Origin: Candidatus Geothrix skivensis
GTDB lineage: Bacteria; Acidobacteriota; Holophagae; Holophagales; Holophagaceae
Assembly: GCA_016721195.1 (NCBI GenBank)
Contig: JADKIO010000013.1
Coordinates: 1-64,000 of the forward strand
Length of the DNA stretch: 64,000 nt
Direction: 5' to 3'
Part shown: positions 34,710 through 42,140 of the stretch, piece by piece
How the letters are laid out: each line of letters begins with the position of its first letter
Position numbering within the stretch: the first letter of the stretch is position 1
Made by a program: the position numbers and the translations under genes
The notes under the pieces: model-generated
Seen by the model: the letters and a program-made list of their open reading frames with translations, nothing else
Databases searched by the model: none
Told to the model about the DNA's origin: nothing

Positions 34710-35038
34710 CAAGGCTTCCTCAGCAGCAGGGCTTCGAAGCCGGCGCCGGGCTTCAGCCGGGCCAGCTGGATCATCACGTAGGCCGCCATGGCGAGGTTGC
34801 CCAGGGCGAAGAGCAGGAGCAGCCAGAGGAGGCTCCAGCCCAGGGAGGCCTCCTTGTAGGCGATCCAGAGCCAGAACCAGAGGAAGCCGAGGTAGGCGTC
34901 GAAGAGCGTGGCCACGCCCCAGCGATCCGCCAGCAGGCGCTGGAAGCCCACGAGCACGTTGGCCTCGAGGCTGGCCCAGGTGGTGACGGCCACCATGGCG
35001 GCGAACACGGCAATGGCAAAGATCCAGAGGCCCCGCAT
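34709..35038 (-). CDS. DUF1475 small membrane protein
   Basis: The 109-residue protein has three membrane helices: residues 3-24 (GLWIFAIAVFAAMVAVTTWA), 45-63 (LFDAYLGFLWFWLWIAYKE) and 68-90 (LLWLLLLFALGNLAMAAYVM). The end KPGAGFEALLLRKP resembles DUF1475 proteins, which are often found next to CFA synthases. Start and stop overlap both neighbours by four bases. No catalytic motif is seen, so it is probably a membrane-embedded helper of lipid modification. Confidence 0.7.
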   Translation of the reverse strand: MRGLWIFAIAVFAAMVAVTTWASLEANVLVGFQRLLADRWGVATLFDAYLGFLWFWLWIAYKEASLGWSLLWLLLLFALGNLAMAAYVMIQLARLKPGAGFEALLLRKP

Positions 35039-36306
35039 CACCAGGGCTCGTTGAAGAGGGCGGTGCCGCCATCGGCCTTGGCCAGCAACAGCTGGGCATC
35101 CCCGATGTAGCGCTCCGCAAAGGCGCCCTCGCAGTAGGCCAGGTAGTAGTCCCACATGCGCAGGAAGGTCTCGTCGAAGCCCAGGGCCCGCACCTCGTCC
35201 CGCCGGGCCAGGAAGGCCGCTCGCCAGGCCCCCAGGGTGTGGGCGTAGTGCAGGCCGATGTCTTCCAGGTGGTGCAGGTTCAGGGTCGTGCAGCGTCCGA
35301 GGGAGGCGAGGATCCGGGAGAGGGAGGCCAGCTCGGCGCCGGGGAAGACGTGCTTCTGGATCCAGTCGCTCTGGCGGATGTAGGCGGGAAACTGCCGCTC
35401 GTTCATGGTGATGGTCTGGAGCAGGAAGCGTCCGCCGGGTTTCAGCAGGCGGTCCACGGTGCCGAAGTAGGTGTCGTAGTACTCCAGGCCCACGGCCTCG
35501 AACATCTCGATGCTCACGGCCTTGTCGAACTGCCCCGAGAGGTGCCGGTAGTCCTCCAGGCGGAGCTCGATGCGATCCGCCACCCCTTCCCGCCGGAACA
35601 GCTCCCGGGCATGGTCGAACTGCTGCTGGCTGATGGTGGTGGTGGTGATCCGGCAGCCCCGGGTCCTGGCCGCGTGGAGGGCGAACCCGCCCCAGCCGGT
35701 GCCGATTTCCAGCAGGTGGTCATCGGGACCCAGCTGAAGCTTGCGGCAGATGAGCTCGAACTTGGCCCGCTGGGCCTCCTCCAGGCCCTGGTCCGCCGAC
35801 TCGAAGACCGCGCAGGAGTAGGCCAGGGTGGGATCCAGCCACAGCCGGTAGAAGTCGTTGCCCAGGTCATAGTGGTGGCCGATGTTCTGGCGGGAGCCCT
35901 CCACGTGGTTGCGGCGCCGCCGGTGGAGCAGCCGATTGGCCGCCTTGCCCAGGGTGGCCAGGAAGCCCCCGCCCTGGTCGAAAGCGGCCATGTTGCGCAC
36001 GGCGATGCGGACCACGGCGACCAGATCATCCGCCTCCCACCAGCCCGCCATGTAGGCCTCGCCCAGACCCACCTCGCCATGCAGCAGCCCGGTCCGGAAG
36101 ACCCGGGCATCACGGATGCGAACCCGGGCCCGCAGGGTGGCCTCGGGATCGCCGAAGACATGCATCTGGCCGTCCACCTCGAGATCCAGCCGCCCGGCCC
36201 GGATGCGGGCCAGGGCCTTCAGGAGGAGGCGCTGGGCGATGGGGGAGGCGGGGCTTGAGGTCGGGATGGACCGGGATGGGTGAATACCGGCACGCGCTTG
36301 ATCCAT
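35038..36306 (-). CDS. cfa: Cyclopropane-fatty-acyl-phospholipid synthase
   Basis: The enzyme transfers a methylene group from SAM to the double bond of membrane phospholipid acyl chains. The 422-residue protein has an N-terminal lipid-binding part (residues 25-130, with GLLHGEVGLGEAYMAGWWEA), the conserved YSCAVF, the SAM motif LEIGTGWGGFALHAARTRG and SIEMFEAVGLEYYDTYF. The C-terminal MWDYYLAYCEGAFAERYIGD is characteristic. Its first 88 bases overlap the end of the DUF1365 gene, so the start may be slightly internal. Substrate double bonds could come from the desaturase at the head of the operon. Confidence 0.93.
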   Translation of the reverse strand: MDQARAGIHPSRSIPTSSPASPIAQRLLLKALARIRAGRLDLEVDGQMHVFGDPEATLRARVRIRDARVFRTGLLHGEVGLGEAYMAGWWEADDLVAVVRIAVRNMAAFDQGGGFLATLGKAANRLLHRRRRNHVEGSRQNIGHHYDLGNDFYRLWLDPTLAYSCAVFESADQGLEEAQRAKFELICRKLQLGPDDHLLEIGTGWGGFALHAARTRGCRITTTTISQQQFDHARELFRREGVADRIELRLEDYRHLSGQFDKAVSIEMFEAVGLEYYDTYFGTVDRLLKPGGRFLLQTITMNERQFPAYIRQSDWIQKHVFPGAELASLSRILASLGRCTTLNLHHLEDIGLHYAHTLGAWRAAFLARRDEVRALGFDETFLRMWDYYLAYCEGAFAERYIGDAQLLLAKADGGTALFNEPW

Positions 36307-37022
36307 AGCCAGAAAGCCTCCCAGTGAATGGCCGTGAGCACCTTGAGCGTCATCCAGGGGAACCGGATGAGCGTTTTCAGTAGGATGCCGGGTGTCCAGG
36401 ATTGTTTCTTCAGCTCCAGGGATACGTCAAAAAATAAATCTAGACGCTCAAACTCGACGATGGTCACCTTCAGGGTGTCCCCAGGGGGGGTGAAGGCCCA
36501 GCGGTAGCGGCAGTCCATGGGCATGAAGGGGCTCACGTGGAAGGTCTTGGCCACCTCGAAGCTGACCCCGCCGGGCCCCTGGCGCCCCTCGGCGACGGGC
36601 ATCCAGTAGGTGTGGCGCTCCCGCCAGGGCGTGTTGCTCACCTGGGCCATGATCAGGGCCAGGTGGCCTTCCGGGTCGTAGCAGTAGAAGTAGCTCACGG
36701 GGTTGAAGCAGATGCCCAGGTAGCGCAGGTGGGTCAGCAGGTAGATGGGGCCGCCCGGCAGCTGATGGCCCTTGGCCTCGGCATCCAGTCGGAGCCGCTC
36801 CCGCAGGGGCAGCGCGGGATCCCCGAACTGATCCCCCTCGTGATAGGCCGCCCAGTTCCAGCGGCCGTAGCTGAGGAAGGGGGACACCCGGCACAGCTCC
36901 GGAATGCGATCCACATCCAGGAAGGCCATGAACAGCGGGTAGGTGAAGGCGTGGACCTTCGGCTTCTGCCGCCGGTGCCGCACCTGGCCCACGTAGAGGG
37001 CGGGTTCGGGGAGGCTCACCAT
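36219..37022 (-). CDS. DUF1365 protein, lipid-operon partner
   Basis: This 267-residue protein has the DUF1365 signature: ALYVGQVRHRRQKPKVHAF at the start, then HTYPLF-type TYPLFMAFLDVD, LRYLGICFNPVSYFYCYD and SPFMPMDCRYRWAFTPPGD. The family is found almost always between an FAD amine-oxidase-like gene and a cyclopropane synthase, as here, and is thought to help in fatty-acid modification. In the parent operon its ATG GTG A overlapped the FAD gene's stop. A 160-bp insertion with tail duplication now separates the two genes but leaves both intact. Confidence 0.86.
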   Translation of the reverse strand: MVSLPEPALYVGQVRHRRQKPKVHAFTYPLFMAFLDVDRIPELCRVSPFLSYGRWNWAAYHEGDQFGDPALPLRERLRLDAEAKGHQLPGGPIYLLTHLRYLGICFNPVSYFYCYDPEGHLALIMAQVSNTPWRERHTYWMPVAEGRQGPGGVSFEVAKTFHVSPFMPMDCRYRWAFTPPGDTLKVTIVEFERLDLFFDVSLELKKQSWTPGILLKTLIRFPWMTLKVLTAIHWEAFWLWIKRVPVFTHPGPSRPQAPPPPSPSASS

Positions 37023-37068
37023 GGAACGCCCAGGTCACGCGCCACCCTGATTCCAGACTCGACGCCGT
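37016..37068 (-). repeat. Detached copy of the FAD oxidoreductase 3' end, overlapping the DUF1365 start
   Basis: It matches 37230-37282 at 51 of 53 bases, beginning exactly at the FAD gene's stop codon. It retains the ancestral overlap between that stop and the DUF1365 start codon, so it is the original junction. Confidence 0.93.
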
Positions 37069-37229
37069 CCTCTTGGTATCCGCTGCGCGGATACGCAAGA
37101 CTTCTCGCTGTGGAAATCACGTTCACCATCTGCCGTCCTGGACACGTTCTGCTTTGATGCCAGACCGATCTTCGCTATCTCGGTATCCGCTGCGCGGATA
37201 CGCGAGACCTCCCGCGGTGGGTTGGCCGT
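37069..37229. repeat. Insert with two hairpin units between the FAD gene and its tail copy
   Basis: GGTATCCGCTGCGCGGATACGC occurs at 37075-37096 and 37182-37203, each a hairpin (GTATCCG/CGGATAC) around CTGCG. Between them, from about 37120, a degraded sequence (GTTCACCAT, then CC-GG-CACG and CCAGAC) still resembles the gene tail. The array therefore looks like tail, hairpin, decayed tail, hairpin, tail. No gene is present. Confidence 0.8.
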
Positions 37230-38483
37230 TCACCATGGAACACCCAGGTCACGCGCAACCCTGATTCCAGACTCGACGCCGTTCTCATGAAAGCCGTAGC
37301 TCCAGTAGGCGCCGGCGTAGTGGGTGCGGCCGTGGACGGAGGCGGCCCCGCTCACCTCGGCCCAGCGGGCCTGGGCCCGGATGGCCCCGGGGGTGTAGCG
37401 GGGGTGCTCGTAGGCGTAGCGGCCGACGATGGATTCCGGATCCAGCAGGTCCTCCGCGTGGAGGCTCACGAACCAGTCCTGCCGGGTGGCCAGGGGCTGG
37501 AGCCGGTTCATGTGGTAGGTCAGCACCAGGCGGCCCGCATCGCCGTGGGCCCGGAAGTTCCAGGCGGCCCAGCCCCGGCGCCGGGCAGGCATCAGCACCG
37601 GGTCCCGGTGCAGCACGGTGGGGCTGCGGTTGCTGGTGAAGGCGCCGAGCACCTCCCGTTCCTGGGGGCTGGGATCCGCCAGCAGAGGCAGAACCTGGTC
37701 CCCGTGGCAGGCCAGCACCACCTGATCGAAGCGCAGGGTCTCCTGACCTTCCAGATGCAGCAGCACCTCCTGCGGGGAGCGGCGGATGCTGATGATCCGG
37801 GCCCCGGTCACGATGCGCTCTCGGAAAGGCCGGCTGATGGGATCGAGGTAGCGCGAGGTGCCGCCGGGGATGGTGCGCCAGGGGCGGTGGGTGGCGATGC
37901 CAAGGAATCCGTGATGGTGGAAGAACCGCACCAGCGTGGCGGCGGGGAAAGCTTCCATGTCAGCCAGGGTGGTGGACCACACGGCCCCGGCCATGGGGTA
38001 GAGGTAGTCGGCCTTGAAGCGCTCGGAGAAGCGGTGCCGCGCCAGGTACTCCCCCAGGGTGGGACCGGCCTCATCCCCGCCCTCCAGCAGCTCCCGGGCG
38101 GTCCGGTTGAAGCGGATCACCTCCCGCCACAGACCATAGAAGGCCGGAGCCAGGAGGTGCCTCCGCTCCGCGAAGAGGCCGTTCAGGCCACGGCTGCACC
38201 AGGGGTGGGCATTGCCGCTGGCGGCGAAGCTCATGTCGCTGGCGCAGGTAGGCACCCCCAGCTCATCCATGAGCCGGATGAAGGCCGGGTAGTTCGCCCG
38301 ATTGTGGACGATGAAGCCGGTGTCCACGGGGACCGGTCCATCGGGCGTATCCACCGTCACCGTGTGCGTGTGGCCACCGATCCGGTCCTCCTTTTCGAAG
38401 ACCCAGACTTCATGCTGCTGGCTCAGCAGCCAGGCCGCAGAAAGCCCCGCGATGCCGGTGCCGACGACGGCGATGCGGCTCAT
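37230..38483 (-). CDS. FAD-dependent oxidoreductase (amine-oxidase-like), lipid operon
   Basis: The 417-residue flavoprotein has the dinucleotide-binding start MSRIAVVGTGIAGLSAAWLL (Gly8, Gly10, Gly13), then VFEKEDRIGGHTHTV and VDTGFIVHNRANYPAFIRLM. These are features of the NAD(P)-binding amine-oxidase-like proteins found next to DUF1365 and CFA genes. It could desaturate or rearrange acyl chains; related proteins act in methyl- or furan-fatty-acid formation in other bacteria, so a similar role is possible but unproven. It overlaps the upstream desaturase by four bases. Its 3' end is duplicated downstream. Confidence 0.87.
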   Translation of the reverse strand: MSRIAVVGTGIAGLSAAWLLSQQHEVWVFEKEDRIGGHTHTVTVDTPDGPVPVDTGFIVHNRANYPAFIRLMDELGVPTCASDMSFAASGNAHPWCSRGLNGLFAERRHLLAPAFYGLWREVIRFNRTARELLEGGDEAGPTLGEYLARHRFSERFKADYLYPMAGAVWSTTLADMEAFPAATLVRFFHHHGFLGIATHRPWRTIPGGTSRYLDPISRPFRERIVTGARIISIRRSPQEVLLHLEGQETLRFDQVVLACHGDQVLPLLADPSPQEREVLGAFTSNRSPTVLHRDPVLMPARRRGWAAWNFRAHGDAGRLVLTYHMNRLQPLATRQDWFVSLHAEDLLDPESIVGRYAYEHPRYTPGAIRAQARWAEVSGAASVHGRTHYAGAYWSYGFHENGVESGIRVARDLGVPW

Positions 38484-39313
38484 GGCCTGGTCGCCCCCGC
38501 AGCCGAGGCCGGGAAGGGCCGGATGTCCCGGACGATGCGCATCCAGCTGAGCACCTTCAGCGCGTAGAAGGTGGGATCGAACTCCCACCAGCGGATGCCC
38601 TGGCGGCAGCTGGCCTGGTAGTGGTGGTGGTTGTTGTGCCAACCCTCCCCCAGGGTGATGAGGGCCAACAGGAAGTTGTTGCGGCTCTGGTCCCCGGTGT
38701 CGAAGCGGCGCGTGCCCCAGACGTGGGTGAGGGAGTTGATGCAGAAGGTGCCGTGCCAGAGCAGCACGGTGGAGATGACGAAGCCCCAGACCAGGGCCTC
38801 CCAGGCGCCGAGGCCCGACCAGGCCCCGAAGGCGAAGGTGGCCGTGCCCAGAAGCCAGGGGCAAAGCCAGTGGTAGGCATCCAGGAAGCGCAGCTCGGGG
38901 AAGCGCCCGAAGTCCTCGATGGACTTGGCATCGTAGCGGTCATACGCGTCCGACAGGACCCATCCCATGTGGGACCACCAGAAGCCATCGGTCACCGGTG
39001 AGTGGATGTCCTGCGCCGTATCCGAGAAGCGGTGGTGGTGCCGGTGATGGGCCGCCCACCAGAGCACGCCCTTCTGGGCAGAAGTCTGGGCCAGGGCGGC
39101 CAGGAGGAACTGGGGGACGCGGCCCAGCTTGTAGGTACGGTGGCTGAAGTAGCGGTGGTACCCGGCGGTCACGGCGAACATGCGGATGACATACATGGCT
39201 GCGCAGAGGGCCACCAGCTTCCAGGAGAAGGCCAGCCAGATGGCCGCGAGGCAGGCCAGGTGCAGCAGCACGAAGGAGACCGAGACCACTGAGACCGCAA
39301 AGGGCTTGCGCAT
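38480..39313 (-). CDS. Acyl-CoA/phospholipid delta-9-type fatty acid desaturase
   Basis: This 277-residue di-iron membrane enzyme inserts a cis double bond in fatty acyl chains. All three histidine boxes are present: HRYFSH (about residues 53-58), HRHHH (about 90-94) and HNNHHH (about 224-229). Hydrophobic helices surround them (SVSFVLLHLACLAAIWLAFS, VPQFLLAALAQTS). It is the first gene of the eight-gene lipid operon and would supply the double bonds used by the cyclopropane synthase. The reaction needs oxygen and an electron donor not found in this window. Confidence 0.9.
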   Translation of the reverse strand: MRKPFAVSVVSVSFVLLHLACLAAIWLAFSWKLVALCAAMYVIRMFAVTAGYHRYFSHRTYKLGRVPQFLLAALAQTSAQKGVLWWAAHHRHHHRFSDTAQDIHSPVTDGFWWSHMGWVLSDAYDRYDAKSIEDFGRFPELRFLDAYHWLCPWLLGTATFAFGAWSGLGAWEALVWGFVISTVLLWHGTFCINSLTHVWGTRRFDTGDQSRNNFLLALITLGEGWHNNHHHYQASCRQGIRWWEFDPTFYALKVLSWMRIVRDIRPFPASAAGATRP

Positions 39314-39505
39314 GCACCACCTGAACGAAGGGCTTCAGAGTACCCCAGGGGGCCAGGCAGGGTGGGGCTTGTTCAGGAATTCACCGGATGGACATGGAGG
39401 GTCACGCACAGGCAACCCATAGGTGATATGTGGCCCCCCCGGACCATGGAGTCCACCGCTTCAGGACCCGCCCAGCACTGCCCACGGCACGCCATCCTCG
39501 TGTGG

Positions 39506-39909
39506 GCGATCCACTCGCTGGTTCGATCCCAGAATTTCAATACAGCCAGGGGATCCATCGGCTGTTGGTGGGGGCGGCGAACCGTGCGGCTGCGGCGCAT
39601 CGGCTCGCTTCGACGCGCCATCGAGGCTCCATCTCCGCGACCGAGCGCAGCGAGGGGCGGGAGGACAGCGCGAGGCGCTGTCTGTCAGGTGGAGGCGCGT
39701 CTCGGGCGATCCACTCGCTGGTTCGACCCCAGAATGTCAATCAAGCCAGGGGGGGCCGTTGGCTCTCGATGGGGGGTCGAACCGTGCGGCTGCGCCGCAC
39801 CGGCTCGCTTCGACGCGCCATCTAGGCGCGTCTCGGGCGATCCACTCGCTGGTTCGACCCCAGAATGTCAATCAAGCCAGGGGGGGCCGTTGGCCCCCCC
39901 TGGCTTGAT
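39506..39909. repeat. Three tandem repeat units derived from the tRNA-Arg 3' part, with palindromes
   Basis: Units start at 39506, 39706 and 39838 with GCGATCCACTCGCTGG and continue TTCGAYCCCAGAAT, then TCAATCAAGCCAGG or a variant. CGCTGGTTCGACCCCAG is the T-arm of the neighbouring tRNA-Arg, here inverted relative to the gene. The last unit therefore forms a palindrome with the tRNA (39847-39863 against 39922-39938). Each of the first two units also carries GTCGAACCGTGCGG and a GTGCGGC/GCCGCAC-type hairpin. Nothing coding is evident from 39314 to 39909. Confidence 0.82.
39625..39697 (-). repeat. Structured palindromic repeat, copy left of tRNA-Arg
   Basis: On the minus strand it starts CTCCACCTGAC, has the hairpin ACAGCGC/GCGCTGT, then TCCTCCCG, the core CGCTGCGCTCGG, and closes GGAGATGGAGCC. 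It aligns over about 70 bases with the plus-strand repeat at 40049-40116. Confidence 0.75.
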
Positions 39910-39911
39910 TG
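39869..39911 (-). terminator. 20-bp perfect stem-loop directly after tRNA-Arg
   Basis: CAATCAAGCCAGG plus GGGGGCC (39869-39888) pairs perfectly with 39892-39911 around GTT. It touches the CCA end of the tRNA and is placed like a terminator or processing signal. It lacks a T-run. Confidence 0.55.
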
Positions 39912-39986
39912 GTGTACCCGACTGGGGTCGAACCAGCGACCTTTGGCTTCGGAGGCCAACGCTCTATCCAGCTGAGCTACGGGTAC
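39910..39986 (-). tRNA. tRNA-Arg (anticodon CCG)
   Basis: On the minus strand the gene folds as a normal cloverleaf: acceptor GTACCCG/CGGGTAC, D-arm GCTC...GAGC, anticodon stem TTGGC/GCCAA with loop CTCCGAA (anticodon CCG, reading CGG), and T-loop TTCGACC. CCA is encoded (39910-39912 on the complement). Parts of it are copied on both sides: the T-arm at 39.5-39.9 kb and the 5' end at 40121-40140. Confidence 0.93.
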
Positions 39987-40048
39987 TACGGTCTTTCATC
40001 ATGGCTTCGAAGGACGATTTGTTCAAGGTCGGCCTTCGGCCAACGCTC

Positions 40049-40116
40049 CTCCGCCTGACGGATAGCGCCCCACGCTGTCCTCCCGCTCGTCGCTCCGCTC
40101 GCTCGCGGAGGCGGAG
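40049..40116 (+). repeat. Structured palindromic repeat, copy right of tRNA-Arg
   Basis: It opens CTCCGCCTGACGG, contains AGCG/CGCT pairing, TCCTCCCGCTCG, the core CGCTCCGCTCGCTCGC, and closes GGAGGCGGAGCC. The outer arms CTCCGCCT and AGGCGGAG pair. Compared with the copy at 39625-39697, A-to-G in one arm is matched by T-to-C in the other, so pairing is kept. Confidence 0.75.
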
Positions 40117-40120
40117 CCTC

Positions 40121-40140
40121 CCAGCTGAGCTACGGGTACT
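40121..40140 (-). repeat. Detached copy of the tRNA-Arg 5' end
   Basis: CCAGCTGAGCTACGGGTACT repeats 39968-39987, the acceptor and D-arm end of tRNA-Arg. A decayed anticodon-arm-like stretch (GGCCTTCGGCCAACGCTC near 40031) lies between. From 40141 to 40371 I see no gene, only the putative promoter region of the acetyltransferase. Confidence 0.8.
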
Positions 40141-40371
40141 CGTATTGCAACTGCCCTGGTTGAAACGAATGGTCTTCCATGGTGAAGAAGTGACCATTCA
40201 GCCCAAGGGCTGACGAACTCACATCCTACTCCGAAAGGCACCAACTGCGCCACCTGCCTGGGCGTCCACCGTTGAGAATGCGCCCAGCCCCGCAGGGCCG
40301 CCCGGGAAATACTGGTGGACCATGCGCCGGATGCAGGAGAATTCTGCAGACACCTTGCACCGGAGCACCCC

Positions 40372-41337
40372 ATGTCCCATCCCTTGCCGACCCGGGACCC
40401 CGCGCGGGACGCCCAGTTCAGCGACCTCGTGGCGGCCATCGTGGCCAGTGACCTGGCCGAGCCCGTTACCCGCCACATCGATGCGGGCTCGCTGCCCAAC
40501 CGGGATGCGGTGATCGATCTCATCAAGAAACTCCGGGAACTGCTCTTCCCCGGCTACTTCGGCAAGCAGAACCTCACCACCCAGACCCTGGAGTACTACG
40601 TGGGCGAGCTGCTGGGGGAGATCCGGGGCCGGCTCTTCGAGCAAGTGCTCAACGTCCTCCGCCACCAGGCCACCCGCCACGGCAGCCCCGCCCTCGATTC
40701 CGAAGGGGCCGCCGAGGCCATCGTGGGCACCTTCCTGGCCTCCATCCCCCGCCTCCGCGCCATCCTCGCCACGGATGTCCAGGCGGCCTTCGAAGGGGAC
40801 CCCGCCGCGGGCGATACGGACGAGGTGATCTTCTCCTATCCCGGCATCTTCGCCATCATGACCCACCGCATCGCCCACGAGCTCTTCCTGCTGAAGGTGC
40901 CCCTGATCCCCAGGATCATGGCCGAGTACGCCCACGCCCTCACGGGCATCGACATCCACCCCGGCGCCACCATCGCGGAGTACTTCTTCATCGACCACGG
41001 AACGGGCGTGGTGATCGGCGAGACCACCACCATCGGGCGCTACGCCAAGATCTACCAGGGCGTGACGCTGGGGGCCCTTTCCACCCGCGGCGGCCAGTCC
41101 CTCAAGGGCGTGAAACGCCATCCCACCCTGAAGGAACGCGTCACCGTCTATTCCGGCGCCTCGATCCTGGGGGGCGACACCGTGATCGGCGACGAGGCCG
41201 TGATCAGCAGCAACGTGTTCGTCACCCAGTCCGTGCCCCCCCAGACCCGGGTCACCGTCAAGAACCCCGAGCTGCAGTACCGCAACCGCCAGCCCCAGGA
41301 GTTCAAGCAGGACCTCGTGGATGACTGGATGATCTGA
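40372..41337 (+). CDS. cysE: Serine O-acetyltransferase (CysE/EpsC type)
   Basis: The enzyme makes O-acetylserine, the precursor of cysteine. The 321-residue protein has an N-terminal helical domain (residues 1-190) and a left-handed beta-helix of hexapeptide repeats with the catalytic and CoA signature TGIDIHPGATIAEYFFIDHG, TGVVIGETTTIG and YQGVTLGALS. The length fits the long EpsC-like form. The start at 40372 follows a CGGAGCACC site. It converges on the amidase gene with 17 bases between stops, so it is a single-gene unit. Confidence 0.93.
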   Translation: MSHPLPTRDPARDAQFSDLVAAIVASDLAEPVTRHIDAGSLPNRDAVIDLIKKLRELLFPGYFGKQNLTTQTLEYYVGELLGEIRGRLFEQVLNVLRHQATRHGSPALDSEGAAEAIVGTFLASIPRLRAILATDVQAAFEGDPAAGDTDEVIFSYPGIFAIMTHRIAHELFLLKVPLIPRIMAEYAHALTGIDIHPGATIAEYFFIDHGTGVVIGETTTIGRYAKIYQGVTLGALSTRGGQSLKGVKRHPTLKERVTVYSGASILGGDTVIGDEAVISSNVFVTQSVPPQTRVTVKNPELQYRNRQPQEFKQDLVDDWMI

Positions 41338-41354
41338 AGCGCAGCCGTTCCAGG

Positions 41355-42140
41355 TCAGTCCGGCCCGCCCACCAGCCGCCTTCGGACGGTGCCATTGGTC
41401 TCGGCGAAGTAGAGGCGCACGCCCATGGTGATGGCCTCCGCGACCTTGGCCTGGAAGGCCGGATCCTTGAGCTTGGCCTCCTCCACGGGGTTGGAGATGA
41501 AGGCGACCTCCACCAGGATCGCGGGCATGGCCGCCCCCCGGAGGACGATGAAGGGGGCCTGCTTGACCCCGCGCTCCTTGATGCGCGCCAGACGGTTGAG
41601 CTTCCCCTGGACGGCCACGGCGAGGCGCTCGGAATCCTGGAGGAAGGCCTTCTGGGCCAGGTCGTCCAGGATGCTGGCCACCACGCTGTCCGGCCCGCTC
41701 CCCATGGGCCCGGCGCCCGCATTCTCGAGGGCCACCACGTCGTCGTCGTCGCCCTTGCCGAGGCTCAGGAAGAAGACCTCGGAACCCCAGGCCCCCTTGG
41801 CCCGGGCCGCATTCAGGTGGAGGCTGATGAAGATATCCGCCCCCTGGGCATTGGCGGCCCTGGCCCGGTCCCAGAGGGGGATGAAGCTATCGTCCTCCCG
41901 GGTGTAGACGGCCTGGAAGCCGGCGGCCTCCAGTCGTGCCCCGGTGGCTTTCGCGATGGCCAGGGCCGCGGCCTTTTCCGTGAGGCCCTTGTGGCCCTTG
42001 GCGCCGCCGTCGTCTCCCCCGTGGCCCGGGTCCAGCATCACCTTGAGACGCGGGGGCGGGGCGTGAGGGGAGGCGGGGTTGGGAGTCTGGCCCCATGCCA
42101 GTAGGCTGAAGGTGAGCAGTAGGCTCGGGAGTCGGATCAT
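41355..42140 (-). CDS. N-acetylmuramoyl-L-alanine amidase (Amidase_3), exported
   Basis: This zinc amidase cleaves peptide side chains from peptidoglycan, typically during cell separation. A short signal peptide (MIRLPSLLLTFSLLAWGQT) precedes the catalytic domain: VMLDPGHGGDDGGAKG (first zinc His), TEKAAALAIAK (Glu), DIFISLHLNAA (His) and PAILVEVAFISNPVEEAKL (catalytic Glu). At 261 residues it lacks AMIN or SPOR targeting domains. Its start codon overlaps that of the divergent hisS (CAT/ATG at 42138-42141), so both promoters must lie inside the other gene. Confidence 0.92.
   Translation of the reverse strand: MIRLPSLLLTFSLLAWGQTPNPASPHAPPPRLKVMLDPGHGGDDGGAKGHKGLTEKAAALAIAKATGARLEAAGFQAVYTREDDSFIPLWDRARAANAQGADIFISLHLNAARAKGAWGSEVFFLSLGKGDDDDVVALENAGAGPMGSGPDSVVASILDDLAQKAFLQDSERLAVAVQGKLNRLARIKERGVKQAPFIVLRGAAMPAILVEVAFISNPVEEAKLKDPAFQAKVAEAITMGVRLYFAETNGTVRRRLVGGPD

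Noticed and set aside
39506..39909. Possible CRISPR array near tRNA-Arg
   Set aside because: The repeats are few, 200 and 132 bp apart, palindromic, and copied from the tRNA. There are no uniform spacers and no cas genes.
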